A DNA stretch of 50,430 nt from Bacteroidales bacterium (GTDB taxonomy: Bacteria > Bacteroidota > Bacteroidia > Bacteroidales > WCHB1-69): positions 1 through 50,430 of the forward strand of contig JAGCXN010000009.1 in the NCBI GenBank assembly GCA_017961265.1, read 5' to 3'. Position 1 is the first letter of the stretch; every line of letters starts with the position of its first letter. A model generated the notes under the pieces. The model searched no databases. It saw only the letters and a list, made by a program, of their open reading frames with translations, and was not told where the DNA came from. The position numbers and the translations under genes were made by a program. Positions 39,962 through 49,189 of the stretch are shown one piece after another.

Positions 39962-41410
39962 TTACTCGCTGCGCCAGCCCGCCCAGAATTTCAACGGCAC
40001 CAGCCGCGTGGCGAAGCCAACCAGACAGGCGAATAGTCCGCTGATGACCAGCGCTACGACGACGCTCCCGTGAAAGTAATGGGCGAAAAGACCTACCCCA
40101 GGAACCACAATCGCCAAAAATAACAGGCATTTCAGGAACGGGATCTCCTTGAGCGGGATACTGATGATACGGAAGGCGATGACCGTCTGGATGCCCGCCA
40201 TCACGGTCTGCGTGCTGAGGCTGGCCACCGCCGCGCCACACGCATGGTACCGCGGGATCAGAATGAAATTTACCAGCAGGTTCACCACAATGCCGACCAC
40301 CGCCGACAGGTTCAGCAGCCTCATGCTGCCGTTGGCCGTCAGCAAGGTGCCAAACAGGTAGGTCATGGAGATGGGGATGATGCAGGGGATGAGTATCGAA
40401 AAGACGGCCACACTTTCGGTGATGTGCTCGTCATAAAACAGTTCTATGACAGGAGTGCGGAAAAAGAGCAGTACGGTGACAGCTGTCACGGAGAAGAAAA
40501 ACAGCAAGGAGAAGGCGCTGCGGACAATCTCGCCGATGTATTCCAAGTCTTTCAACATCTTCGAGAAAAGGGGCAGCAGAATGACCGAGAAGAGGTATGC
40601 AATCATCACCAGCGCGTCCAGAAGGCGGAAGGCCGTGGCGTAGATGCCGGCCTCGGTGGCGGCAATGCCATCCGGCAGAAGCCGCTCGATCATGACCGCG
40701 TCAATACGGTTGTAAAAGGCCATCAGCAGATAGAGCAGCGCAAACGGGAAGCTCTTCTTCAGGATCATCAGGAAGAACGGACGGTCCCAGTGCAGCCTCT
40801 GAATGTGCGACTTGCTCAGCACTACCGCCAGTGCCACCGCCGCCGAAAAAGTGTAGGCCGCCGTCTGCGCATATATGAAATGCTCAATGGTGAAGGGTGT
40901 GCCCAGCACGTCCGTCCACAGCATGACCCCGCAAATGACAATCATCATCAGACGGTCCAAAACCGACAAGACACTGTCGGTCTTGAACATGAGCAGCGCT
41001 GAAACATTGGAACGGAGGTACAGGATAAAGGCGTTCAAAAACTGGTTGATGGCCATCCAGAAAAGCAGCTTGAGGTGCAGGCTGTCGTAACCGATCGCAA
41101 GAGCCACCCCGAAAGTGACCAGCAGATAGACAAGCCCCAGCAGTAGTTTCAGCACAATGATGCCCGACAGGTGCTTGGCCAAAAGGTGGGTGTGCTGCGC
41201 AATGTTGCGGTTGTTGAAGTTCGTGACGCCCATGTCAAGAACCACATTAAACAGGTAAGTGAAGTTGAAGATGGCAAAATAGAGCCCGTAAGCCGCTGCA
41301 CCCACCCGGTTTTGCACCGCAACATCCACACCCAAAATCCAGAACGGCTTCACCAGAAGGTTCAGGAAAATGAGGATGGCTATGTTAAAAACGAAATCTT
41401 TCTGCTTCAC
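39962..41410 (-). CDS. Polysaccharide flippase of the MOP (Wzx-like) superfamily
   Basis: 482 residues with about 12-14 hydrophobic segments from the N-terminus (FVFNIAILIFLNLLVKPFWILG) to the C-terminus (FHGSVVVALVISGLFACLVG). A late block NGSMRLLNLSAVVGIVVNLLVN is typical of O-antigen/teichoic flippases. It probably exports lipid-linked oligosaccharides across the inner membrane. Only gene on the minus strand in this part, with no glycan cluster around it. Confidence 0.87.
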   Translation of the reverse strand: MKQKDFVFNIAILIFLNLLVKPFWILGVDVAVQNRVGAAAYGLYFAIFNFTYLFNVVLDMGVTNFNNRNIAQHTHLLAKHLSGIIVLKLLLGLVYLLVTFGVALAIGYDSLHLKLLFWMAINQFLNAFILYLRSNVSALLMFKTDSVLSVLDRLMMIVICGVMLWTDVLGTPFTIEHFIYAQTAAYTFSAAVALAVVLSKSHIQRLHWDRPFFLMILKKSFPFALLYLLMAFYNRIDAVMIERLLPDGIAATEAGIYATAFRLLDALVMIAYLFSVILLPLFSKMLKDLEYIGEIVRSAFSLLFFFSVTAVTVLLFFRTPVIELFYDEHITESVAVFSILIPCIIPISMTYLFGTLLTANGSMRLLNLSAVVGIVVNLLVNFILIPRYHACGAAVASLSTQTVMAGIQTVIAFRIISIPLKEIPFLKCLLFLAIVVPGVGLFAHYFHGSVVVALVISGLFACLVGFATRLVPLKFWAGWRSE

Positions 41411-41474
41411 GAAAGATGTAATAGACTGATAATGATTGTTTTAATTGTAGAACTTTGACAATATCAAATTCGCG

Positions 41475-41482
41475 CAAAATTA
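41475..41482 (-). promoter_or_regulatory. Flippase promoter -7 box
   Basis: TAATTTTG on the minus strand, 65 bases upstream of the ATG at 41,410. No clear upstream element. Confidence 0.4.
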
Positions 41483-41550
41483 CAACAAATCTTTCAAAAC
41501 ATCCACTTGATAAACGCCATCCACGATGAACTTGATAAACTTTAAAATGT

Positions 41551-41584
41551 GATAAACTTTACAAACTAAAATTGTATCTTTGCA
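41551..41584 (+). promoter_or_regulatory. Promoter module duplicated from/with the cysS promoter
   Basis: GATAAACTTTACAAACTAAA-type sequence ending in TATCTTTG (41,575-41,582), identical at 32 of 34 bases to 37,067-37,100. The ATG of the downstream gene is at 41,606. Confidence 0.7.
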
Positions 41585-41605
41585 GACTTCTTTTTGAAAA
41601 TAAAA

Positions 41606-42877
41606 ATGATTGTGAAACAACATATTAGCAAATTCTTATTTTTGCTTCTGTTCCTTATTTCTATTGGAAATGTTTCGGCCACGCAGATACTGATTCCGAT
41701 GGATATGGCGCAGAAAAACCATCTGAAAGCATACGGAATTGCCTATTTCACGGTAGGGAAGGGGATTGACGTGAGCTGGCTGCTGAATTATCGTGGCGGC
41801 AGTTTTATGTGCCCTTACGCTGCGGCGGTGGAGGATGAGTGTCTGATTCGCGGCGTCTCCTACGAAGTGATTTCTGACCTTCAAGGCACACAGATTATCA
41901 ATGAGATCGCTTCGATGGAGAACAATATGGACGAGATCAAGCTGACGAAACTGCCGAAGATCGCCGTCTATTCGCCCAAGAACAAGCTGCCGTGGGACGA
42001 CGCTGTCACCTTGGTGCTCACCTATGCCGAAATTCCGTACGATGTGGTCTATGACGTGGAGGTGCTGAACGGCGAACTGCCGAAGTACGACTGGCTGCAT
42101 CTTCACCATGAGGACTTTACGGGCCAATACGGCAAGTTCTGGGGATCCTACCGCAATGCAGTATGGTACAAGTCCGACGTGGCGGAGCAGGAGGCGACAG
42201 CCGCACAAATGGGGTACACCAAGGTTTCGCAGATGAAGCTCGCTGTGGCTAAGGCTATCCGCGACTTCGTGGCAGGCGGCGGCTATCTGTTTGCCATGTG
42301 TTCCGGCCCCGACAGCTTCGACGTGGCTTTAGCCGCTGAAGGAGTCGATATCTGTGACGTGATGTTCGACGGAGACCCGATGGACCCGCAGGCCCAGCAG
42401 AAGCTCGACTACAGCAAGACGTTCGCTTTCACCGACTTCCATATCGTCACCAACCCGTACCAATACGAAATTGCCGATATTGACGTGAAACCCACGTCTG
42501 GACGCGAGAAGAACGACTATTTCACTTTGTTCGAGTTCTCCGCCAAGTGGGACCCCGTGCCGACGATGCTGTGTCAGAACCACACTAACGTCGTGCCTGG
42601 CTTTATGGGGCAGACGACCGCCTTCGACAAGACCAAAATTAAGCCATATGTGCTGATAATGGGCGAATCCGCAGCATTCAACGAGGCGCGCTACATCCAC
42701 GGCGAGTACGGCAAAGGGACGTGGACTTTCTACTCCGGCCACGACCCCGAAGACTACCGCCACTTCGTCGGGGACCCGCCGACCGACCTCAACCTGTTCC
42801 CGAATTCACCCGGTTACCGCCTGATTCTCAATAATGTGCTGTTCCCCGCTGCCAAGAAGCAGACGCGCAAAACCTAA
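41606..42877 (+). CDS. Secreted asparagine-synthetase-B-like / GATase-like Bacteroidales protein
   Basis: 423 residues from the ATG at 41,606 with a signal peptide (FLFLLLFLISIGNVSA). Recognised as the Bacteroidota family often labelled asparagine synthetase B (blocks ILIPMDMAQKNHLKAYGIAY, SWLLNYRGGSFM, YDWLHLHHEDFTGQYGKFWG). The fold looks like a class I glutamine-amidotransferase type: PKIAVYSPKNKLPWDD start and GGYLFAMCSGPDSFDVALA with a Cys in the nucleophile-like position. The name is probably misleading; the true reaction is unknown. Confidence 0.78.
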   Translation: MIVKQHISKFLFLLLFLISIGNVSATQILIPMDMAQKNHLKAYGIAYFTVGKGIDVSWLLNYRGGSFMCPYAAAVEDECLIRGVSYEVISDLQGTQIINEIASMENNMDEIKLTKLPKIAVYSPKNKLPWDDAVTLVLTYAEIPYDVVYDVEVLNGELPKYDWLHLHHEDFTGQYGKFWGSYRNAVWYKSDVAEQEATAAQMGYTKVSQMKLAVAKAIRDFVAGGGYLFAMCSGPDSFDVALAAEGVDICDVMFDGDPMDPQAQQKLDYSKTFAFTDFHIVTNPYQYEIADIDVKPTSGREKNDYFTLFEFSAKWDPVPTMLCQNHTNVVPGFMGQTTAFDKTKIKPYVLIMGESAAFNEARYIHGEYGKGTWTFYSGHDPEDYRHFVGDPPTDLNLFPNSPGYRLILNNVLFPAAKKQTRKT

Positions 42878-42888
42878 TCTCCCGAACA

Positions 42889-45798
42889 ATGCAGTTTCCT
42901 CCGATTTCCGGCGAGGTCGCCACTGATCTTTCCTCCCGAATCCGTTATGCCACCGACGCTTCCGTCTATCGCGAAATGCCTGTGGGTGTAGCGTTTCCTA
43001 AAAATGAGGACGACATTGCACAGCTATTGCTTTTTGCCAAAAAAGAGCATATTTCTGTCATTCCTCGCGCCGCAGGGACCTCCCTTGCGGGTCAGGTGGT
43101 AGGGAAGGGGCTCGTGATGGATCTCACCCGTCATTTCAACCGGATTCTGGAAATCAACGAAGAGGAACGCTATGCCGTAGTGGAGCCAGGCGTGGTGCGC
43201 GACGAACTGAATATGGCCCTTGCCCCCTACGGTCTGTTCTTCGCCCCCGAAACCGCTACCTCCAATCGATGCTGCGTGGGTGGTATGGCAGGCAACAACT
43301 CCTGTGGCGCTAATTCGCTGGTTTACGGCAGCACCCGCCAACACGTCCTCGCCATTGAAGCCGTTTTGAGCGACGGCAGCCGCTGTACTTTCGGGAGTCT
43401 TACAAAGGAGGAGTTTGACCGGAAATGCGCTCTTCCAACCCTTGAAGGTGAAATCTATCGTTCTGTTTATAGTCTTCTGAATGATAAGGAAGTACAAAAC
43501 GAAATTGTTCGAGAATTTCCAGATCCCTCGTTGCAACGGCGGAGCATGGGCTATGCCATTGACGAGCTGATTGCCCAGCAGCCTTTTTCCGGTGATGCGG
43601 ACACCCCCTTCAATTTCTGTACGCTATTAGTGGGGTCCGAAGGTACGCTGGCCGTCACGACGAAACTGAAGCTGAAATTGTCGCCGCTGCCGCCACCGTG
43701 CAAGGCGCTGCTGAGTGTGGAGACCCATACGATGGACGACGCGCTGAATGCCAACCTTGTGGCGCTGAAGCACCAGCCGTCGGCAGTGGAACTGATTGAC
43801 GATTTGATACTTGAGCTGGCAAAGCAGAATATCACGCAGCAGCGGAATCGCTCGTTCATTCAGGGAGAGCCGAAGGCCATCATCGTGGTGGAGGTTTCGG
43901 AAAATACGGAAGAGGTGGCGGAACGGAAACTATCGGATATCACCAACGATTTGAAAAACAACGGATTGGGATATTCCTACACGGTGATACGGGGCAGTGA
44001 TATGCAGAAGGTTTGGGGACTCCGGAAGGCGGGCCTTGGCATCATGTCGAATGCCAAAGGCGACAGCAAGCCGGTGACGGTGGTGGAGGACATTGCCGTT
44101 TCGCCCGAAAAGTACGTCAGCTATTTCCATGAATTTGAGGCACTTTTGCAAAAATACGGGCTGCGCTGTGCCTATTACGCCCATATTTCGACGGGGGAGT
44201 TGCACAACAAGCCGCTGTTCAATCTGAAACGGGAGGAAGAGGTGGAGAAGTTCCGCGACTTCGCCCGCGAGGCGGCCCTTTTAGTGAAGAAGTACGGGGG
44301 CTCTTTGAGCGGCGAACATGGCGATGGCCGTCTGCGCGGGGAATTTTTGCCGCTGATGGTAGGGGAGAGGAACTATCAGTTATTCAAGGAAATAAAAGCT
44401 ATCTTCGACCCTGACCATATCTTGAATGAGGGCAAAATTGTGGATACGCCTCCGATGAACACCTCCCTCCGCTATTCCGACAATGCGGGGTGTGACGGCA
44501 AGTACGAGCTGGCGACGATGTTCGACTTCTCCGACACCGACGGCATCCTCCGCGCTATCGAAAAGTGCAATGGCTCTGGTGATTGCAAGCGGTCTGCCGC
44601 CTTCAAGGGGGCGATGTGCCCGTCGTACCAGGTGACAAGGGACGAGAAGGAGGCCACCCGCGCCCGTGCCAACCTGCTGCGGGAGTTTTTGACTCATTCT
44701 GAAAAATCTAATCCTTTCGACCACAAGGAGTTATCTGAAGCCTTGGATCTGTGTCTGGCTTGCAAAGCCTGCAAGTCGGAGTGTCCGTCGAACGTCGATA
44801 TGACCAAGATCCGGGCGGAGTTTCTATACCAGTATTACCGGCAACATCCGGTTCCGTTCCGTAGCTGGGTGATTGCCAACTATCCGATTTTCAATAGGAT
44901 GGGAATGCTAGTGCCGCACCTTTTCAACTTCTGCTGCACGAACCGCATTCTTTCCACCTTGTTGAAGAAGTTTCTAGGATTTTCCGTACATCGTTCTTTG
45001 CCCGAAGTCAGCACCTTCAGCTTGCGGAAATGGGCTAAAAAGAATCTGATACGGCCTGAAAATCCAATAAAAACGGTCTGGTTCTTCATTGATGAGTTCA
45101 CGGATACGCAGGATGTGGCTATCGGTGTGAAGGCGTTGGAATTGTTGCAGCGACTGAATTACGAGGTGAAAATTGTGGACAATGCCTTTTCGGGACGTAC
45201 CTTTTTGTCGAAAGGTCGTCTGAAACGGGCAAAGAAAATCGCCGAGAAAAACGTCGCCATGTTTGCCAATCTCATCAGTAACGAAACTCCGTTATTGGGA
45301 TTGGAGCCTTCTGCAATTCTTTCTTTCAAAGATGAATACAAGGAGTTGGTGAAGGATGAGTTAAAGCTAGCGGCGAAAGAATTATCTACACATTGCTTCC
45401 TTATTGATGAGTTCATTGCTGATGAATTTGCCAAGGGGAATATCCGCAAGGAGTTGTTCACGACGGAGCCGAAGCATATTATCTTTCATTCGCATTGTTA
45501 CCAGAAGGCGTTGTCGAACCCGCAGCGTAGCACTGCAATGATGGAGATACCTATGAACTATTCGGTTACGGAGCTGAAGGACGGTTGTTGCGGGATGGCA
45601 GGTGCGTTTGGTTTCGAGAAGGAGCATTACGACTTTTCTGTCAAGGTGGCCAATGTGTCGTTAGTGCCTGCCGTCAATGCCCGCAAGGAGAGCGATGTGA
45701 TTGCCGCCACGGGCACCAGCTGCCGCCACCAGATCAAGGACACGACGGGCGTTATTGCTCTCCATCCGGTGGAAATTTTGCACGGGGCGCTGATTTAA
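42889..45798 (+). CDS. FAD-linked oxidoreductase with Fe-S domain (GlcD/GlpC-type, D-lactate dehydrogenase-like)
   Basis: 969 residues. PCMH FAD-binding domain near residues 30-250 (VIPRAAGTSLAGQVVG; GGMAGNNSCGANSLVYGST), C-terminal FAD-oxidase domain to about 530 (SGEHGDGRLRGEF). Fe-S region near 560-640 with KCNGSGDCKRSAAFKGAMCP and LDLCLACKACKSECP. Two CCG-type half-domains follow, the second with HCYQKAL and GCCGMAGAFG. It oxidises a 2-hydroxy acid, probably D-lactate or glycolate, passing electrons to a quinone (family knowledge). Confidence 0.88.
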   Translation: MQFPPISGEVATDLSSRIRYATDASVYREMPVGVAFPKNEDDIAQLLLFAKKEHISVIPRAAGTSLAGQVVGKGLVMDLTRHFNRILEINEEERYAVVEPGVVRDELNMALAPYGLFFAPETATSNRCCVGGMAGNNSCGANSLVYGSTRQHVLAIEAVLSDGSRCTFGSLTKEEFDRKCALPTLEGEIYRSVYSLLNDKEVQNEIVREFPDPSLQRRSMGYAIDELIAQQPFSGDADTPFNFCTLLVGSEGTLAVTTKLKLKLSPLPPPCKALLSVETHTMDDALNANLVALKHQPSAVELIDDLILELAKQNITQQRNRSFIQGEPKAIIVVEVSENTEEVAERKLSDITNDLKNNGLGYSYTVIRGSDMQKVWGLRKAGLGIMSNAKGDSKPVTVVEDIAVSPEKYVSYFHEFEALLQKYGLRCAYYAHISTGELHNKPLFNLKREEEVEKFRDFAREAALLVKKYGGSLSGEHGDGRLRGEFLPLMVGERNYQLFKEIKAIFDPDHILNEGKIVDTPPMNTSLRYSDNAGCDGKYELATMFDFSDTDGILRAIEKCNGSGDCKRSAAFKGAMCPSYQVTRDEKEATRARANLLREFLTHSEKSNPFDHKELSEALDLCLACKACKSECPSNVDMTKIRAEFLYQYYRQHPVPFRSWVIANYPIFNRMGMLVPHLFNFCCTNRILSTLLKKFLGFSVHRSLPEVSTFSLRKWAKKNLIRPENPIKTVWFFIDEFTDTQDVAIGVKALELLQRLNYEVKIVDNAFSGRTFLSKGRLKRAKKIAEKNVAMFANLISNETPLLGLEPSAILSFKDEYKELVKDELKLAAKELSTHCFLIDEFIADEFAKGNIRKELFTTEPKHIIFHSHCYQKALSNPQRSTAMMEIPMNYSVTELKDGCCGMAGAFGFEKEHYDFSVKVANVSLVPAVNARKESDVIAATGTSCRHQIKDTTGVIALHPVEILHGALI

Positions 45799-45864
45799 TC
45801 CGAAACATTTGAACAATTTGTACGTATGATTGTTATTGTTTGAAATTTTAAACACATAACTATC

Positions 45865-46101
45865 ATGAAAGCATCAAACATTCTTTCTTTGTTAGGCGGC
45901 ATCGCCGTCGGTGTAATCATCGCCATCCTCTTAGCTCCCGATAGTGGGAAAAATACCCGTGAGAAAATTAATAAAAAATTGAAAGAGAAAGGAATAAATC
46001 TTTCCAAAGAGGAACTGGACGAGTTTATCGAAAAGATGAAGAAGCATTTTGGTATCCGCCGCGACGAGGATGTTGTTTTTGAAGAAGCCGACGAAATCTA
46101 A
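45865..46101 (+). CDS. YtxH domain membrane protein, 78 residues
   Basis: N-terminal membrane segment SLLGGIAVGVIIAILLAPDSGKNTREKI is the YtxH hallmark (hydrophobic helix ending LLAP-x-SGKxTR). The rest is a charged helix. First gene of a three-gene envelope-stress-type cluster (YtxH, holin-III-like, unknown) common in Bacteroidota. Confidence 0.85.
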   Translation: MKASNILSLLGGIAVGVIIAILLAPDSGKNTREKINKKLKEKGINLSKEELDEFIEKMKKHFGIRRDEDVVFEEADEI

Positions 46102-46112
46102 TCTGAATTCCG

Positions 46113-46502
46113 ATGGAAAACGACGCCAACCAAGAACGCGACGACGTTTACAAGTCGTTGGTTAACAATGTGAAGGATTATGCCGACCTTCAGCTTCAAC
46201 TATTGAAGCTCAACATTGTGGAGAAGACTTCGCAGATTCTTTCGCTGCTGATTGTCATCATCGCGGGCACCATCCTGCTGATGGCGGCTTTTGTCTATTT
46301 CTCCATGATGTTCGTGCTGTGGATGAAGACGTTGACGGGCAGCCTCACCTACGGTTTCCTGATTATCGCCGCCTTCTTCCTGCTTCTGTTCATCCTTTTT
46401 GTCCTTTTGCGCAAAAAAATGATTATCAACCCGATTATTAAGAAAATGAGTTCCATTTTGTTCAGTGAACCGGGAGAAACGGAGGTGAACGATGAAGAAT
46501 AA
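46113..46502 (+). CDS. Holin superfamily III-like inner-membrane protein, 129 residues
   Basis: An N-terminal amphipathic helix (VYKSLVNNVKDYADLQLQLLKL) and two membrane segments (LSLLIVIIAGTILLMAAFVYFSMMF and YGFLIIAAFFLLLFILFVLL). Typical of the family named phage holin III / DUF1469, but it is a host gene here, not part of the prophage. Role unknown, probably envelope. Confidence 0.83.
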   Translation: MENDANQERDDVYKSLVNNVKDYADLQLQLLKLNIVEKTSQILSLLIVIIAGTILLMAAFVYFSMMFVLWMKTLTGSLTYGFLIIAAFFLLLFILFVLLRKKMIINPIIKKMSSILFSEPGETEVNDEE

Positions 46503-46743
46503 ACGCCAGTCAAAGTATTCGCAACTGTCGAATTTGCAGGATATTGCCTCCGAGAAGGCAAGGTTAAAACGGTTGGTCAAGGCGCAGGGAAGTGCTGTGG
46601 AGGCCGACTGGGACGAAGTGTATAGCTTCTGGAGCTTCGTGCCGAAGGTGGCCCGCACCGTTACGTCGGTGGTCCGTCAGGTTCCCCGTGTGTTCAACGC
46701 CGTCTCTTTCGTGTTTGACTTGATCGGTCGTAAAAGACGGTAG
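46492..46743 (+). CDS. Small basic protein of the YtxH cluster, 83 residues
   Basis: Overlaps the previous gene by 11 bases. Basic protein with a C-terminal hydrophobic VPRVFNAVSFVFDLIGRKRR segment, perhaps membrane-attached. Conserved third member of the cluster; function unknown. Confidence 0.7.
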   Translation: MKNKRQSKYSQLSNLQDIASEKARLKRLVKAQGSAVEADWDEVYSFWSFVPKVARTVTSVVRQVPRVFNAVSFVFDLIGRKRR

Positions 46744-46745
46744 CT

Positions 46746-47240
46746 ATGAACGGAGATCCGCGCCTGTACGAACTGCTGAAGCAGTTGGACATCGATTTTG
46801 AGTACCTTGAGCATCCCGAGGCTCCAACCATCGAGATTGCCAAGCAGTATTGGGCTGGCCACGACGCCCAGCACTGCAAGAATCTCTTTTTCCGCAACCA
46901 CAAAGGCAACCAGCACTATCTGGTGATCTTGAATTGCGACAGCATGATGGATATCCACGATATTGAGAAAAGGCTTCATCAGGGTAAGTTGAGCTTCGCT
47001 TCGGAGCCGCGCCTTGAAAAATATCTGGGGGTGAAGCCTGGCTCAGTCACGCCGTTCGGACTTATCAACGATACGGAACATCACGTTATCGTCTTTCTGG
47101 ACAGTACGTTGCAGAACGCCGAAAGGCTCAGCTTCCACCCGTGTATCAACACCGCCTCGCTGATGGTGAAACGCACCGACCTGCTAAAGTTCCTTAACCA
47201 CTGCGGCAACCGCTACGAGTGGATGGATGTGGTGGTGTAG
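46746..47240 (+). CDS. Prolyl-tRNA deacylase (YbaK/ProX family)
   Basis: 164 residues. FEYLEHPEAPTIEIAKQYW start, CKNLFFRNHKGNQHYLVIL strand with the conserved Lys, LGVKPGSVTPFGLIND loop and VMVKRTDLLKFL end match the family that hydrolyses mischarged Ala-tRNA-Pro. Free-standing editing protein. Starts 2 bases after the preceding stop. Confidence 0.87.
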   Translation: MNGDPRLYELLKQLDIDFEYLEHPEAPTIEIAKQYWAGHDAQHCKNLFFRNHKGNQHYLVILNCDSMMDIHDIEKRLHQGKLSFASEPRLEKYLGVKPGSVTPFGLINDTEHHVIVFLDSTLQNAERLSFHPCINTASLMVKRTDLLKFLNHCGNRYEWMDVVV

Positions 47241-47246
47241 GTTATA

Positions 47247-47267
47247 GGGTACAGGGTACAGGGTACA
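47247..47267. repeat. GGGTACA tandem repeat, 3 copies
   Basis: Three perfect GGGTACA units at 47,247, 47,254 and 47,261, in the gap between converging genes, followed by the palindromic repeat at 47,277. Confidence 0.8.
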
Positions 47268-47276
47268 GATGTTAGA

Positions 47277-47307
47277 TGTAGAGACGTCATAATATGGCGT
47301 CCCTACA
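47277..47307. repeat. Host copy of the TGTAGAGACG palindromic repeat
   Basis: Arms TGTAGAGACG (47,277-47,286) and CGTCCCTACA (47,298-47,307), one mismatch, around an AT-rich centre. The right arm supplies the stop codon (TAG at 47,305-47,303) of the sulfatase gene. Same family as 6995-7024 in the prophage. Confidence 0.78.
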
Positions 47308-49177
47308 GATCCAAATATTTCTGGTACAAAACCTGCAGGAACGCTTTGGCTCTCAAAACGTTCTTTTTGCGTAATGCCTCGTCCGTGAAGGTGTCTTGGT
47401 AGAAACTGTTGGTGTTGGCATCGTAGCCGAAAGCACCATCGGGCGTAATCCAACCAATTCCATAATTCGTTTGATAAACAGCAAACTGCGGCGAATATGG
47501 ATTCAAAATGTCCTTGCTCCATTCAAAGCGGGTGTCGGGAATGTCCAACTGCCGCGCTAACGTGAGCGGCAGGTCGAGGTAGCTGCACAGCTGGTCAACC
47601 GTGGTGCCGCAGAACTCCTCCTTCAGTGCGCCGCCGAGCCACAGCATCGGGATGTGCTGGTATCCAGCATCGTAGTAGTTCCATTGCCGGTAGGTGCGGT
47701 GACTGTGGTCGGCCACGAGGATGAACAGTGTGTTTTCGTACCAGCCCTCCTGTTTTGCCTGTGCAAAGTACTGTCCAAGACAGTAGTCGGTGTATTGCGC
47801 CGAATGGAGGTAGGGGAGCTCTTCCACGTCCCACGCGAGCGGCTCCGTGCGTTGCGGCACGTCGTAGGGCGAGTGCGTGCTGGCGGTGAAGTTGACAGAA
47901 AAGAACGGCTCTTTCTCCTTGTTCAATTCTGTAAGATGATGATTGAAAGTGATTTCATCGTAAATGGAGAGCTTGCCGTGCGGGGTGTTGGCCGGATAGG
48001 CGTCCTCGTCCACGAGGTGGTCGAAGCCCATCGCCATCAGGTAGGCGCGGAGGTTTCCATAGGTGAGGTCGCCGCCGAAATGGAAGGAAGTGCGGTATTG
48101 GCGGGCTTTCAGCGCCTCCGCCAAGCTCGCTAACTTGCCGTATTTCTCGAAGTTGTCGGTGATGGTGACCACCGGCACGGGCGGAAAGCCGCTGATGATG
48201 GAGGAGATGCCCTCCTGCGAGCGGTGGCCCGCCGCATACACCTGCGTGAACAGCAGCCCCTCTTTCTCCAACTCCTTGAAACAGGGTGTGATACCCGCTT
48301 CGCCCCCCAGACTTTCAATGAGGTCCGCCGACCAACTTTCCAACAAAATGATGACGATATTAGGATGTTCGGTGTTCAGAACTTTGAGGCAGGTGTCTTT
48401 TTCACAGAAATAGAGACTGTCGATGATGGCTTCTGCATCTGCCTGTGGCATAAACACGTAGGGATTTCCCTCGCTGGATTTTCCGAACCGCAGCGTGCTT
48501 TTCATCAGGTGCCATTGTGTGTTCACGGCGGCATCGTTCAATACTTGGTTCTTGGAAAAATAGGCGCTGCTCTGCGAAATCGGGATTCCTCCGATATGGC
48601 CGCGCATCCCGACGAAATTGAGCGGTAAAACAATGATTAGCAATACAAACGGAAGCCATCGGTGGCGAGGCAGTGCCAGAATGTCCGGACGGGCGAACCA
48701 GTGGCGGTAGAGCCAGAAATAGAGGATGGTCAGTCCTGCGCCCGCCAGCAGCCCAACGGTGAGCTGGAGCCATGTCGCCGTACGCACCACCTCCATCGGA
48801 TTGCGCAGGTACGCCCAAATCTTGTAGTTCAGCTTTGTGTCCCACTCCTTGTAAAGGAGGATGTTACCTAATGCGGTGAAAACAAGCACGATGACGACCA
48901 GTAGCGTGTAGCCGTCCAAAATCCGTTCGGGCCATTTTTTCTTGAAAAAAAGTTGCAACGAAAGGAATATCAGCGGCAGTGCAAGCATATAGCACGCAGC
49001 GGAAAGGTCCAGATGGAAGGCGTGGAAATAAGTGGCGAAAACCTCCGTGAAGGAACTTTTTGCTGCGGCAGAAAAGTTCGCCAACAGAAAAACTGTCCGT
49101 TCAAGAACGAAGGCGAGGAAAAGAAAAAGCAGGTATCGGCCAATCCGTCGGGCGTAGCTGATGAGGGAGTTTTTCAT
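47303..49177 (-). CDS. LTA-synthase-like membrane sulfatase
   Basis: 624 residues: five hydrophobic segments in the first 190 residues (YLLFLFLAFVLERTVFLLANF...), then an extracytoplasmic alkaline-phosphatase-type domain: NIVIILLESWSADLIESLGG (metal ligand Glu), AGHRSQEGISSIISG (nucleophile position of LTA synthases, Ser/Thr region), ASTHSPYD and LFILVADHSHRTYR metal ligands. In Gram-negative Bacteroidota such enzymes transfer phosphoglycerol or phosphoethanolamine to glycans or lipids (family knowledge). Last gene of the minus-strand operon. Confidence 0.87.
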   Translation of the reverse strand: MKNSLISYARRIGRYLLFLFLAFVLERTVFLLANFSAAAKSSFTEVFATYFHAFHLDLSAACYMLALPLIFLSLQLFFKKKWPERILDGYTLLVVIVLVFTALGNILLYKEWDTKLNYKIWAYLRNPMEVVRTATWLQLTVGLLAGAGLTILYFWLYRHWFARPDILALPRHRWLPFVLLIIVLPLNFVGMRGHIGGIPISQSSAYFSKNQVLNDAAVNTQWHLMKSTLRFGKSSEGNPYVFMPQADAEAIIDSLYFCEKDTCLKVLNTEHPNIVIILLESWSADLIESLGGEAGITPCFKELEKEGLLFTQVYAAGHRSQEGISSIISGFPPVPVVTITDNFEKYGKLASLAEALKARQYRTSFHFGGDLTYGNLRAYLMAMGFDHLVDEDAYPANTPHGKLSIYDEITFNHHLTELNKEKEPFFSVNFTASTHSPYDVPQRTEPLAWDVEELPYLHSAQYTDYCLGQYFAQAKQEGWYENTLFILVADHSHRTYRQWNYYDAGYQHIPMLWLGGALKEEFCGTTVDQLCSYLDLPLTLARQLDIPDTRFEWSKDILNPYSPQFAVYQTNYGIGWITPDGAFGYDANTNSFYQDTFTDEALRKKNVLRAKAFLQVLYQKYLDL

Positions 49178-49189
49178 GGCAGTTTCGGC

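Noticed and set aside
45799-45864. Promoter for the YtxH gene
   Set aside because: AT-rich with TTTG-like words, but no TAnnTTTG with correct spacing could be identified.
46113-46502. Phage holin, suggesting a second prophage
   Set aside because: The family name contains holin, but the gene is in the conserved host YtxH cluster with no phage genes near it.
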